The notes under the pieces: generated by a model
The model's input: only the letters and a program-made list of their open reading frames with translations
The model's database searches: none
What the model was told of the DNA's origin: nothing
Made by a program: the position numbers and the translations under genes
Part shown: positions 11,381 through 22,581 of the stretch, in pieces
How positions within the stretch are numbered: the first letter of the stretch is position 1
How the letters are laid out: each line of letters opens with the position of its first letter
Origin: Ryuthela nishihirai
Taxonomy: Eukaryota > Arthropoda > Arachnida > Araneae > Heptathelidae
Length of the DNA stretch: 64,000 nucleotides
Direction: 5' to 3'
Assembly: GCA_038380435.1 (NCBI GenBank)
Contig: JAWZYU010000001.1
Location: 14,116,001-14,180,000 of the forward strand

Positions 11381-11660
11381 CGTATAAGCAGGGCCGGATC
11401 TAGGGGGGAGGGCATGGGGGCATGCCCTTCCCTCTTTCATAATTTTAGTAAGGGTAATAGAGGAAAAGAATATTAAACTAATTTATATTTCTTGCATTTT
11501 TGAAGAAATTTTAAGGACCTGTGAAATGGAGGGGGAATATATTGCATTGGAAATCCAGTGTCTTGTGGTTCCACCAATGCCACCTTATACATGGTTTCGG
11601 CTCGATGGTGTTTCTTGTCCCTTCCCTCAATTTTGTTCTAGATCCGGGCCTGCGTATATG
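11381..11660. mobile_element. hAT-type MITE, 264 bp, with 8-bp TSD
   Basis: The termini CAGGGCCGGATCTAG (from 11389) and CTAGATCCGGGCCTG (to 11652) are inverted repeats. The flanks CGTATAAG (11381-11388) and CGTATATG (11653-11660) match 7/8. An 8-bp duplication and CAGGG ends fit the hAT superfamily. There is no transposase frame. Confidence 0.82.
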
Positions 11661-12992
11661 ACGTAATAAACTGCAGGGGCCTAAATACTGTAGTGGTTTG
11701 TGCCTTGAATTGTAGCCGGATACAAGACAGAAATGGTAAACTGTAGCTCGAGCTGTTTTTCAAACCTTTACAGCAGTAATATTTTGTTAACAATATCCGA
11801 CCGAAAACATAATTTCTCTTTTATCTCTTAAAACAAAGAAAACAGGTTGAATTTCTATATAAGGACAAACGACAGAGTGAAAACAAAAGCTCCTTTTTTA
11901 AAGCGACGGAAGACATCCGATTAACGCAGCGCCAAACCCCAAAGAAACCTTCTCATCAAAGTAACGCACGGTTTGTGTGGCCAGTGAAGAGCACTTGCAA
12001 CTGCAAATGCGGTCCTTTTATTACCCTCTGTTATTACGAAAGTAGGGGATGTTTGATGTGGCGAAGAAAGTGACTTCGGCAGAGTCGATCCGAGTGCCAA
12101 GTGAGAGCTTCTAAGCCGGCCTTAATCATTGCGGCCAAAGCCTCGCCTTGCTGACCATCACGCCTTCGTTTTTATTCCGAACATGTGGCGACACTTTAAA
12201 GGCTTACCCGTAAACAGACGAGATTCGAGTGCTTCCGTTCATGGCATCGCCTTGCTATTGATTGCAGAGTTTTCCAGCCTGATTTTTCCATTTCCTTTTA
12301 AACACTTCTGCAACACTTTCTTGCGCATTTCGTGTTTAGTTGGGGGAGAAGAAAAGAACTCGAGGAGGAAGGCGAGTTCGAGAAGGAAGGATAGTTGATA
12401 TTCATGACCTATGACGACTAAACAACTAATGTTAGACGGCTGCATTAGGTTTACGACACTACCGATACTTCGCAACTCGTATGTTATGTGTGTGATAATC
12501 AAAATCATAGTTTTTAATTTTGACCTTTGGAAACGACCCTAATGTGCAAGGGCAGAAGTGTGTTCTGATTTCCAAAGATTTTTAGTTGATTGCAAAAGAA
12601 ACGAAGAGAAAAAGGGAAACGAGATGAAACAAAATAAACAACTACCAAAATTGAAAGGTCATTATGAAAATGTCATGAATATTTATCTGAGTCGTTGTGT
12701 CTGAAGATATTTTATATTTTCCTTTGATTCCATCATATGAATTGACTGTGCAATGATAATAGTTGGAAAATAATAAATATTTCGATGATGCAATGGCATT
12801 GCCTTCATATTTGGATTATTCAGTAAAGAGTCGTCTTTCGATGGCCAAGCGGACAGTACAAAAAACATCAGTGCAAAAAACTTCGGCATCATGCTGTTCG
12901 TTAGAAATTCATTGTCTATACAGTTCATGTTTCTAGGGTTCACATATAGAAAATTTTTCACTAGGAGGCATGGGTTTCATAACTGATGATTA
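11661..12992. other. Apparently unique DNA with a GC-richer island
   Basis: About 11880-12400 is noticeably richer in GC and CpG than its surroundings and matches no repeat elsewhere in the window. Frames at 12129-12398 and its complement lack motifs. The rest is AT-rich. It could hold conserved non-coding or exon sequence, but nothing proves it. Confidence 0.4.
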
Positions 12993-13210
12993 TATTAAGG
13001 CAGGGGTGGGCAATAGTTTTCGTATCTACACTGCGCATGCGTATTGACGTGGCCGTCCTAGTGGAAAATAGGAGACGAATCTTCGGTCACGCATGGGAAG
13101 GAAATCTCGGTTCAAGGCGAATTTTTCTGACTGTCTTGGCGGGCCACAAAAAACTCTTAGCGGGCCGAATTTGGCCATCGGGCCGCTATTTGCCCACCCC
13201 TGTATTAAGG
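12993..13210. mobile_element. hAT-type MITE, 202 bp, with perfect 8-bp TSD
   Basis: The ends CAGGGGTGGGCAA (13001) and TTGCCCACCCCTG (13202) are inverted repeats flanked by identical TATTAAGG at 12993-13000 and 13203-13210. Inside are GGCGGGCCACAAAAA and GCGGGCCGAATTTGG, typical of the GC-rich ends of hAT MITEs. The intact duplication suggests the element is not very old. Confidence 0.92.
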
Positions 13211-13920
13211 CAATAGATATATTTTGAATCCATTGCCCGGATTTCGTGTTGGATACATTGCTATTATGGATTTCGTGTAATATATAGATTTTTTTTCTCT
13301 TCCCAGATGAAGGATTTGTAGGAGTTTTCAATGTAATTAATGCAGTTAATTTTTGGAGCGCCTTTTGCGTTTTTGTTTATGTTGAACACTTAAGCAAGGA
13401 TCAGCAGCTTCGGCGAATTTCTTCAGGATAGTACTTCGATATTGATTTCCAATTGAAGTGGAAAATCTTCTACATCTTTACCATTTACGTTATGAAAACT
13501 TCTCTCTAATCAAAGCTAAATAATTATGTAAATATTAATAATTAAAGGTTGATATTGCTGTTAAAGTGAAGTTTGGGATTTGGAAGAAAGCTAACATATA
13601 TGTGTTAAGAAAAACACTATATTTAGTAGAATGACATTTTTGTTTTTTTCTCAATCGTAACAATATGAAATGACGTTTATGGACGATCATTTCCTGAGAT
13701 TTATTACAAAAAATGCACAATAAATAAGAGATACCATATTTTGTCATGTTTATTTATCGATTTTGCATTCCAAATACAGTTCGTAAGAACTCTTGATCAA
13801 ATAATGTTACGTTCTTGATTTGAGATTTTAAGGTCAACTTACCATGAATACAAATGTCATAACTAAATAATTTGACGCATTGCAGTGACTATCATTGTCC
13901 TCTCCTTAATCCGGTGACTG
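13211..13920. other. No recognisable gene
   Basis: AT-rich sequence. The short minus-strand frame at 13535-13747 has no motif. Confidence 0.5.
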
Positions 13921-14051
13921 CAGTGGATCATGTTTTCCACCCTCTGAACTGAGGGCGGGAAACGGGAAAATTAAAGATTATTTTGCTGCCTTCTGGATTG
14001 GGGTCCCGGGGCAACCGCTCCACTTGCTCCTCCTCCCTAGTTACTCCACTG
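13921..14051. mobile_element. Short hAT-like MITE remnant
   Basis: CAGTGGATCATG at 13921 and AGTTACTCCACTG ending at 14051 look like decayed inverted ends. The internal CGGGGCAACCGCTCCACTTG resembles the ends of CAGTGGCGTAAC-type elements. No duplication is visible at the flanks. Confidence 0.55.
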
Positions 14052-14169
14052 CACGTATGTAACAAAAATTGTCAGTATCGTTAATGTAGATACAAACCTA
14101 TTTATGTTAAAGTTTGTTAAAATTTCGAAAACCATTCCTATCATCGAACATAAAAGACTTTCGTTTCAC

Positions 14170-17100
14170 CGTAAGGATAATTCAAGATTGGAAATGTACT
14201 AGAGCGAAAGATAATTCAAGACTGGAAATGTACCAGAGCGAAAGATAATTCAAGATTGTAAATGTACAGAGCAAGGATAGTTCAAGACTGGAACTATAGC
14301 AGAGCAATGATAGTTCAAGACTTGAATTATAAGCAGAGCAAAGATAAATTAAGCCTGTAAAGAGCAAAGAGTATTCAAGACTGTAAAAGTACCAAAGCAA
14401 GGATAATTGAAGATTGGAATTGTACCAAAGCAAAAATAATTCAAGACAGGAACTATATCAGATCAAAAATAATTCAAGACTGTAAATGTACTAGAGCAAA
14501 GATTATTCAAGACTGGAGCTGTACCAGTGCAAAGTTCATCCAAGATTGGAACTGTACCAGAGCAAGGATAATTCAAGACTGGATTTGTACCAGAGAGAAG
14601 ATCATTCAAGTTTGGCACTGTATCAGAGAAAAGAAAATTCAAGACTGTAACTCTACCAGAGCAAGGATAATTCAAGGCTGTAAGAGTAAATGAGCAAAGA
14701 TAATTCAAGACTGTAACTCTACCAGTGAAAGATAATTCAAGACTGTGTCTCTACCAGTGAAAGATAATTCAAGACTAACTCTGCGTGAGCAAAAAAATTA
14801 AAGACTGGAACTGTAACAGAGCAAAGATAATTCAATACTCTAAATGCACCAAAACAAGGATAATTGAAAACTGTAAATATACCAGAGCAAAGGTAATTCT
14901 AGACAGGAACTGTACCGGAGAAAAGATAATTGAAGACTGTAAATGTACAAGCGCAAATTTCATTTAAAACTCTAACTGTACCAGAGAAAAGATTTTTCAA
15001 GATTGTAAATGTATAAGCACAAATTTCATTTAAGACTCTAACTGTACCAGAGAAAAGATTATTCAAGACTGTAAAGGTACCGGAGCAAGGATAATTCAAG
15101 ATTGGAGCTGTAACAGAGTCAAGATAATTCAAGATTGGAACTGTACGAGAGAAAAGCTAATTCAGGACTGTAACTGTATCAGCGCAAGGATAATTCGTGA
15201 CTGGAACTGTAAAAGAGCAAAGACAATTCAAGAGTGGAACTGTACCAGAGCAAATATAAATCAAGACTGAAAATGTACCAGAGCCAAGGTAATTCAAAAT
15301 TGTAAACGTACCAGATTAAGGAAAATTCAAGACCGTAACTGTAACAGAGAAAAATAATTCAAGACTGTAATTTTACCAGAGCAAGGATAATTCAAGACTA
15401 TAACTGTACCAGAGCAAAGATAATTGAAGAATGTAACTGTACCAGAGCAAAAAGATAATTCAAGAATGTAAATGTACCAGAGCCATGTTAATTCAAGATT
15501 CGAACTGTACCAAAGCGAAGATAATTCAAGACTGTATCTGTATCAGATGAAGGATAATTCAATATTGGAACTGTACGAAAGCAAGGATAAATAATGACTG
15601 TAAATGTACCTGAGCAAGGATAATTCAAGCCAGAAACCCTATCAGAGCAAAGATTAGACTGTAGCTGTACCAGAGCAAGGGAATTTCAAGACTGGAACTT
15701 TATCAGAGCAAAAATAATTCAAGACTGTAACTGTATCAGAGCAAGGATAATTCAAAAATAGAATTTTGTTAGAGAAAAGATAATTTAGTATTGGAATTGT
15801 ACCAGAGGAAAGATAATTCAAGACTGTAAATGTACCAGAGCAAGGATAATTCAAGACTGGAACTGTACCAGAACAAAGACAGTTCAAGACTAGAACAGTA
15901 AAAGAGCAATAACAGTTCAAGACTGAAACTGTTCCAGTGCAAAAATAATTCAAGACTGGAAATGTACCTGAGCAAAGATAACTCAAGACTGGAGTTGTAC
16001 AGAGCAAAGATAATTAAAGACAGTATATGTACCAGGGCAAGGATGATTAAAGAACGTAACTGTACCGCAGCAAAGATAATTCAAGACTGTAAATGTAGCA
16101 GAGCAAAGGTATTTCAAGACTGGAACTGTATCAGAGCAAAGATAGTTCAAGACTTTAAATGTGGTAGAGCAAGGATAATTCAAGTTTGTACCAGAGCAAG
16201 GATAATTAAAAACTGTAACTGTTCCAGAGCAAAGATAATTCTAGAATGCCACTGTACCAGAGAAAAGATAAAACTGTAACTGTAGCAAAACAAGAATAAT
16301 TCAAGACTTGACTGTACCAGAGGAAAGATAATTCAAGAGTGTAAATATGCGAGAGTAAAGATAAGATTGTTGCTGCACCTGAGAAATGATAATTCAAGAC
16401 TGGAACTGTACCAGAGGAAAGCTAATTCAAGACTGGAACTTTACCAGAGGAAAGCTAATTTAAGTCTGGAACTGTAACAGAGCAAGGATAATTCAAGACT
16501 GTAGCTGTTCTAGAGCAAAGATAATTCTAGAATAATAACTATACCAGAGCAAAACGATAATTCAAGACTGTAAATGTACGAGAGCCATTCTGATTTAAGA
16601 CTAAAACTGTACCAGAGCAAAGATAATTCAAGACTGTAACTGTACCAGAGGAAGGATAATTCAATACTGGAACTTAGCAGAGAAAGGGTAATTCAAGACT
16701 GTAACTATACGAGAACAAATATAATTCAATATTGTATCAGAGCAATGATAATTCAAGTCAGGAACTGTATCTTAGGAAAATAACAGTGTAGTTGTACCAG
16801 AGCAAGTATAATTCAAGACTGGAAGTGTGTCACAGCAAGGATAATTCAAGGCTAGTATTTTATTAGAGCAAAGATAATTCAAGATTGGAACTCTACCAGA
16901 GGAAAGGTAATTAAAGACTGTAAATGTAGAAGAGTAGGTATAATTCAAGACTGGAACTGTACCAAAGCGAAGATAATTCAAGACTGGAATTGTACGTAAG
17001 GAAGGATAAATCAAGCCTGTAACTGTACCAGAGCAAAGATAATTCAGGACTGGAATTATACGTAAGGAAGGATAAATCAAGCCTGTAACTGTACCAGAGC

Positions 17101-17345
17101 AAAGATAATTCGGACTGGAATTGTACGTAAGGAAGGATAAATCAAGCCTGTAACTGTACCAGAGCAAAGATAATTCAGGACTGGAATTGTACGTGAGGAA
17201 GGATAATTCAAGCCTGTAACTGTACCAGAGCAATGATAATTCAGGACTTTAAATATACCAGAGCAAGGATAAATCAAGGCTGGAAATGTAGCAGAACAAA
17301 GACAGTTGAAGATTATAACAGAGTAAAGGGTATTCAAGGCTGTAA
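14170..17345. repeat. 33-bp minisatellite array, about 95 units
   Basis: The unit is close to AACTGTACCAGAGCAAAGAT plus AATTCAAGACTGG. Units vary at a few positions (GCAAAG or GCAAGG, CTGTAA or CTGGAA) and some carry indels. Because 33 is a multiple of three, long frames with 11-residue repeats appear on both strands (RAKIIQD-type on plus, VLNYLCSGTVP-type on minus). They break at unit indels, so coding is unlikely. The array fills nearly 3.2 kb without other insertions. Confidence 0.95.
16970..17235. repeat. 66-bp higher-order repeat inside the minisatellite
   Basis: A two-unit block (ACGTAAGGAAGGATAAATCA, then CTGTACCAGAGCAAAGATAA) repeats about four times with near identity. This shows recent local homogenisation against a more diverged background, and explains the 153-residue minus-strand frame at 16772-17233. 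Confidence 0.88.
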
Positions 17346-17930
17346 GTCAGTTTGTTTCTGAAGTAAGTTCAAGCCCAGATGTAGGAAAAAAATTAAGAAG
17401 GAAGTGGAGTGGTAATGTGCACGGCAGAATTTATCAGGAAAGAACCATACCATTTTTCCAGCAATTAAACAAAACTATTCTTGAAAATTTGCGGAGGATA
17501 TATGTATAGGTTGGAAAATTTGCGGAGAATATATGTATATATTGAAAAATATGATAATTAGAAAAAAAAAGAATCATTTTCGCCTTAGCTTGGTTACTGA
17601 TTGTGATCCTTCAATGCAAGGGAAAGTATTTGGCCTTAAATTATTTATAGTATTGGTGTCCAAACTGTTTCTTTTCGTGTGTCAACAAATATCTAGAATT
17701 TTTGCTTTCGTATCAGTACTAGGTAAATATGAACTTATAAAACATAGCTTTGGTAATGATAGGAGTATTTTGAAACAAAGCACATGGATAAAATAGGTAG
17801 TAACGGAAAATGATTATTTCCTTCATTTATCATCTTGCTATCTTTGGGAAAATCCATGTATGAATGAATGCTGGCACTGAATTCACTACGATTGGTAGAA
17901 ATTTCGTGTACTGCAGTTCGGCAATCGCTG
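17346..17930. other. No recognisable gene
   Basis: A small direct repeat, TTTGCGGAG(G/A)ATATATGTATA, occurs at about 17489 and 17520. The frame at 17533-17796 has no motif. Confidence 0.5.
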
Positions 17931-18107
17931 ATTTAGAGTTTGAAATTTCTAATTTAGATTATACTGATGATTTGGCCCTTTTGGCAAATGATGTTGATGA
18001 GATTAATGCTTTCATTAGGGCTGTTGATGAGACTGGTAGTGTAGTAGATTTCGTGATAAACAGAGAGAAAACTAAAGCGATGAAAATTAGGGCAGTCAAA
18101 TTTTAGT

Positions 18108-18418
18108 TGGGTTGCATTAACTCTGAGAGCTACTATATTTGCACACAATGGGCTAAATGGCCAGACCACAAGTACCCCGAAGGCTCAGAGATGGTTGGGG
18201 GAAGGAAATCTGTTGGACAGCTATTAGGAGACAGATGGTAGCCTCCCGATAAGGCCATCCAGCTTGTTCTTTAACGATCGTAGGGTATGGTTCTCCAGAA
18301 CACTGAGCCACGGCTAAATAATCCATCCGACGGACAGCTGCCTTTCCAAGCCCACAGATGTGTCTTACTGACATAGTTAGGGTGGAGAGTGTTGAGGAGA
18401 TCAATCTTAACGCGCTCA
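18108..18418 (-). mobile_element. SINE-1 copy, minus strand, diverged, nested in LINE G
   Basis: It reads GGGCTAAATGGCCAG, CCCCGAAGGCTCAGAGA, CAGCTATTAGGAGACAGATGG and CATCCGACGGAC. The tRNA head is missing beyond the GAGATCAATCTTAACGC region. It interrupts the LINE between reverse-transcriptase codons. Confidence 0.85.
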
Positions 18419-18504
18419 GGCAGATAGATGGTGCTGCAGTTGCTTTGAACGGTTGCACTCTTAACAAAGTGTCTCAGTGCAATTATCTTTGAAGCTATAT
18501 AACA

Positions 18505-18662
18505 GATACTGGTGATCAAGACTGTAAATGTACCACAGCAAGGAAATTTCAAGACTTGAACTGTACTGGAGCAAAGATAATTCAGTAATGCAAATGTACC
18601 AGAGCAAAGATAAAACTGTAACTGTACTAGAACAAGGATAATTCAAGACTTGTTTCTTTGCA
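18505..18662. repeat. Displaced patch of the 33-bp minisatellite (about 4-5 units)
   Basis: It contains CAAGACTGTAAATGTACCAC, ACTGTACTGGAGCAAAGATA and ACTAGAACAAGGATAATTCA, the same unit as the main array 1.2 kb upstream. It sits inside LINE G at the equivalent of GGTGAT|GTGCGGCATGAG. A further ~30 bp of unknown origin lies before the LINE resumes. Confidence 0.87.
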
Positions 18663-18745
18663 ACAGATTCTGCAAGTTGCATGAGATAAATAGAAGAATA
18701 GAAGTTGCTGCTGGAGTTTTAAGAATCTACGGAGAGTGTGGAACT

Positions 18746-20285
18746 ACTATTAAATTAAGCAAAAGTTCAGATTTATTCACTTCTAGATTTTCGAAATACC
18801 TTAATCCAATAAAATTGCCGTATTATTTGAAATAAGCATCCGAAAACAGATAAAAAATAATAGTATTGTCGTCTCTTTCTTCCATAGAACTATAAGTTAA
18901 GGAGAGATGCCTTTTAAGTCAGAATCGCAGTTTATTGCTAACACTTAGAATGTCGTGGAGTGGGACCGAATCGATCCGAAGCGACGAAGGAAAACTGTTG
19001 GGAGCGTGCGACTGCCTTCCCCCGCCCCCTTCCTGCTAACATACATACAAAAAACCCCAGCAAAGCTGCGAAAGAAAAGGTGGCGTCGGAGAGGATGATA
19101 ATGCGAGAGCCCATACATTTCACATGACCCTGTTGCCATAGAGAATGCAATCTCTTCCTGTCCTTTTTTGGTGACTTCATCCTCAGATCACTCTTTTCGA
19201 CTTCTGGGGGTAAATACAAGTAATGGGTCGGCTATTTTTAAAGTCTGTCGATGCATTGTTTTTCTTTTCATTCTTTTTCTTAACATGAAGAATAGACGGG
19301 GATTGCATGACCCTGTTGCCATAGAGAATAGAGGGAGATTGTTAGAAAAATGATTTAGAGGAGCTGCACTTTTGTCGAAGATATAGAAAGCTGAAATAAG
19401 AAGCTTATTACATATTTGTATGATAGTTTCCTAGCAGCAGTTTGGGATCAAGGAATGCTCTGTAAAATGTTGGAAAGGCAGTTCGGCAGAACATTATATG
19501 AACGTTTGAATAGGAATTTTGAACAGTTTTCCTCTTTAGAAGATTCATATTTCGGATTACATTTTACAATTTCAAAATGCAATATCAGAATGCAGATGGA
19601 CATAAGTACTATCTGATAATATTTGATTACTTGTCACAGTTTATTTTTATATAATAGTTGACTTGAATATTGGCCATAAGATATTCATTTATTCCAGAAA
19701 TGCTTGTCTAAATATTGTTCTCATTTCTAAAATTTGATATTTCAGAGTTAGAACATTTCTCAGTTAAAGTTGAGTTTAAAAAAGCTAGCAACGAAAATAA
19801 TCCCGATATCCAATCAGAATGAAAGTCCACCATTTAAGGTCGACAATGAACATCTTTCTCTTCTTACGTTGTAACCAAGGAAACGAGAAAAAGAAAAATC
19901 TTAGAGATTCCAATATGCATTTCTTATTTCTTTGCTCTATTTATGAAACAAAATTGAATTTCCTTTCAGTGAATTTCAGTGAATTTTTCAAGATTGTTTC
20001 AATAAAATTTAACCAAAAAGACCCTTGTCAACAAATTTAAATAGAATGATATTTGAAACTTATGTTATTCGACACTCAAAGCAACTGGTTAACAAAGTCG
20101 AAACATTTTATTTGGGGTTCAGCATCCCACGAAACACTCAATAAAAGAACTTCATCTCAATTGGAAATATGTAATAACTTACGATACTTTAGCATGCAAA
20201 ATAACTATTCTTAATACAAAGTAATTATATAACTGATTATGCTGTCTTTGTTTTTCCTATTGGTTTCGTATAACTATCATCAGGC
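18746..20285. other. No recognisable gene; one 24-bp direct repeat
   Basis: CATGACCCTGTTGCCATAGA plus GAAT occurs exactly at 19123-19146 and 19306-19329. The 18940-19200 part is GC-richer. Frames on either strand lack motifs. Confidence 0.5.
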
Positions 20286-20655
20286 GGGTTGTTGTACCTC
20301 TGAGCGGAACTTTTATTGCCCAAAATGGACTAAATGGCCAGGTGACAAGGACCCCGAAGATAAGAGATGATTGGGGAAGGAGACCCACTGGAAAGCTGTT
20401 AGGAGATAGATAGTAGTCTCCTGGCAGGGACATTCAACGTGTTCTTTAACGAGCACAAGGTGTGAGCTCTTCTCCACACAGGGCCACGGCTTAACGTCCT
20501 ATCGTACGGAAGGAGGCCTTTACAAATCTATTTGTGTCCTCTTTCTGATCGAGGACATGGTGAGGAGTATTATGGAGATAATTCTCAACGCTTCCAAGGT
20601 AGGACTCGAATCTTGGAACTGCAGATTAAGAGCTATAACCAATATAACTAGGCTT
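20286..20655 (-). mobile_element. SINE-1 copy, minus strand, old
   Basis: The whole family order is readable in reverse: GTTGTACCTCTGAGCGG, CTAAATGGCCAGGTGAC, GGCCACGGCTTAACGTCC, GACTCGAATCTTGGAACT. There are many substitutions and the head is decayed. Confidence 0.88.
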
Positions 20656-20924
20656 CATCTTAGACAACATCTAAACAAACTTCTTATTTAGATTCACACA
20701 ATAACTAATAGGATGGCTTTTTATCATAAATTCTTGCACGGGCAACACAAACCTACTATCCTCGCAAAACTAAAATTAAAAACTGATTTAATTTTACAAT
20801 TCAAGCTGAACTGTCTTATCCAGTCCGGTTCTGACGTAGTCTTAACAGCATGTAGAGTACCTCGTGATACAATGCGCAGGCTGTTATGAGCAATTGTTTT
20901 ATGTTAACACGTGGTTTCAGTATA
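20656..20924 (+). other. Possible LINE C-terminal remnant
   Basis: A plus-strand stretch (20690-20880) can be read as NRMAFYHKFLHGQHKPT and LNCLIQSGSDVVLTACRVP without a stop. It resembles nothing firmly. It could be a retrotransposon tail or chance. Confidence 0.2.
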
Positions 20925-21378
20925 TACAGGGTGAATCTGAAAAAGTGGGCAAAACTTTACGGGGTGGTAGAACGCAGCTATACGAGCAATATTCGTCATA
21001 GAATGTATGGTCGGAACGCAAACGGCGAGCCGCTAGGTGGCGTTGGAAATGGTATAAAATGGTCGGTCCTCGCACCCAACGGCATTTCTACCGTAGATTG
21101 CCGAGAGGATGGCTGGTTATACTAACTATTACAGCTGGCGGCAGCTCTTTTCAGCAATTTCTTTGAGCATGTACCTCAATTACATTCCTGTTAATAAAAT
21201 GTTTTCTGAAGTATCTCCTCTCCTTCTTGTGTTCATTCTTTAAATGTGACAGTGGAAAACTACCTTTTAATTTCTCACCGCTTGCGTTCCGACCATACAT
21301 TCTATGACGAATATTGCTCGTATAGCTGCGTTCTACCACCCCGTAAAGTTTTGTCCACTTTTTCAGATTCACCCTGTA
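20925..21378. mobile_element. 450-bp MITE with ~100-bp terminal inverted repeats and TA flanks
   Basis: CAGGGTGAATCTGAAAAAGT begins at 20927, and its complement ACTTTTTCAGATTCACCCTG ends at 21376. The arms agree almost base for base for about 100 bp (20927-21028 against 21275-21376), with one early mismatch (GGGCAAAA against GGACAAAA). TA dinucleotides flank both ends. The inner 230 bp has no transposase. TA duplication suggests mobilisation by a Tc1/mariner-group enzyme, which is inference. Confidence 0.9.
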
Positions 21379-21532
21379 CAACCATATTTGTATACACTGC
21401 ATGTTCTTGAATGTTTTATTAGTTGATAGTACAACTTTGGTGTTCACATTGCCAGTTTCAAGTACTTTTATAAAGTTCTCTAAAAGATATCACGCATTTC
21501 ACCTGATGACAGAAACTCACTTAAAAATAAGT

Positions 21533-21903
21533 GGGGGGGGGGGGGGCTCAGTCGGTAGCGCGCCAGGCTCGTAATCTGTAGTTCTCAGGTTCGATTCCCA
21601 GCTGGGTCAGCGTTGAGATTTATCCGCAAAATTCCCTGCCTTGCCCACGGTCAGTAGGGGACACCGATGGGCTTGGAAAGGCCGCCGTCCGTCGGATGGG
21701 ACGTTAAAGACGTGGTCCCATGTGTGGGAGAGTCATACCCTGTGCACGTTAAAGAACACGCTGGATGGCCTTGACGGGAGGCTACCATCTGTCTCCCAAC
21801 AGCTGTTCCAGTGGGTCCACTCCCCTAACCTTCTCTGAGCCTTCGGGGTCCATGTGACCTGGCCATTTAACCCATGGTGTGCAAGAAAGTGCCACTCAGA
21901 GGT
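21533..21903 (+). mobile_element. SINE-1 copy, nearly full length, tail lost
   Basis: The head begins in a G-run of about 14 bases, then GGCTCAGTCGGTAGCGCGCC and B box GGTTCGATTCC. The body ends at CACTCAGAGGT without the AACCC tail. No clear duplication flanks it. Confidence 0.92.
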
Positions 21904-22299
21904 CTTTTAAATGCAAGAATTTCTCGATTTGCAGTGTAGATAGGTTCTGGGAAATCGTATAAATTGAGACCAACAACGTACGGAAAAATAGGTGTATATG
22001 TTTTAAAAAAAATCTTATTACTAATAAAACGTGCATTGAAAGCATATATGTATATCATAATAATTTTTTAGGTGTAAGAGTAATTTTATTTTTCTCGGTA
22101 AATATTTTAGAATGTAAAGGGAAATTCACTCAAGAGTGATATAGAGCTTATGCTTTCTACACCAATTGAATTTCAGGAATTTGTACTAAAAAGAGCAATA
22201 ATGAATATTAAGAACATGTTTTGCATATACTAATTCAGATATGTAATAATTCACCTTTATTAATTAACATTTACATTTAAATAAAAAATATATGAATCT
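21904..22299. other. No recognisable gene
   Basis: AT-rich spacer. Nothing recognised. Confidence 0.5.
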
Positions 22300-22515
22300 A
22301 CTACATTTGGCCTCTACATTGTCCCCACATTCGATTACTGTTACCTATGCCCGCACACGGACCCGAAAACCAATTTCGCAATGTAGAAAGACACAAAATT
22401 ACTCTGACATGTTTAATCATTTGAGCCATGGCTCCGGAGATAAATAGGGCCGAAAGGTGCAGTGACTTTAATACAGATAAATACAAGTATGCAAATTGCA
22501 GCATGTAGAGCAAAG
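22300..22515 (-). repeat. Unnamed dispersed repeat D1, minus-strand copy
   Basis: Its reverse complement begins TTTGCTCTACATGCTGCAAT and TTGCATAC, and includes GCACCTTTCGGCCCT, GGAGCCATGGCTCAAAT, AAACATGTCAG and TTGCGAAATTGGTTTTCGGG. The same order is seen at 23995-24190. No coding motif or tRNA promoter is visible. Confidence 0.65.
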
Positions 22516-22581
22516 CAAACGCGTTAAAACAGCACTACGCAACCACGAGGTACGCACAACTATAGATAAATATAATTGTAT

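Larger units (their letters stand above)
17930..18745 (+). mobile_element. RTE-type LINE fragment G, split by a SINE and by satellite units
   Basis: Three collinear pieces of one LINE are visible. The first, 17935-18107, encodes LDYTDDLALLANDVDEINAF and FVINREKTKAMKI (reverse-transcriptase catalytic region, YADD altered to YTDD). The second, 18419-18503, is equivalent to GASVALNSCSLEQVSQFNYL in copy D. The third, 18664-18745, is equivalent to RHEINRRI..AAGVLRIYGECG. A SINE-1 copy lies between the first two and minisatellite units between the last two. It is a decayed fragment with no intact frame. Confidence 0.88.

Noticed and set aside
15654..17233. Minus-strand frames with repeated VLNYLCSGTVP-like peptides (up to 153 residues)
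   Set aside because: Produced by a 33-bp satellite whose unit is a multiple of three. Frames break at unit indels, and comparable frames exist on the plus strand. No start context or flanking exon.
14170..17345. CRISPR-like repeat array
   Set aside because: Units are head-to-tail with no unique spacers of constant length. The context is eukaryotic.
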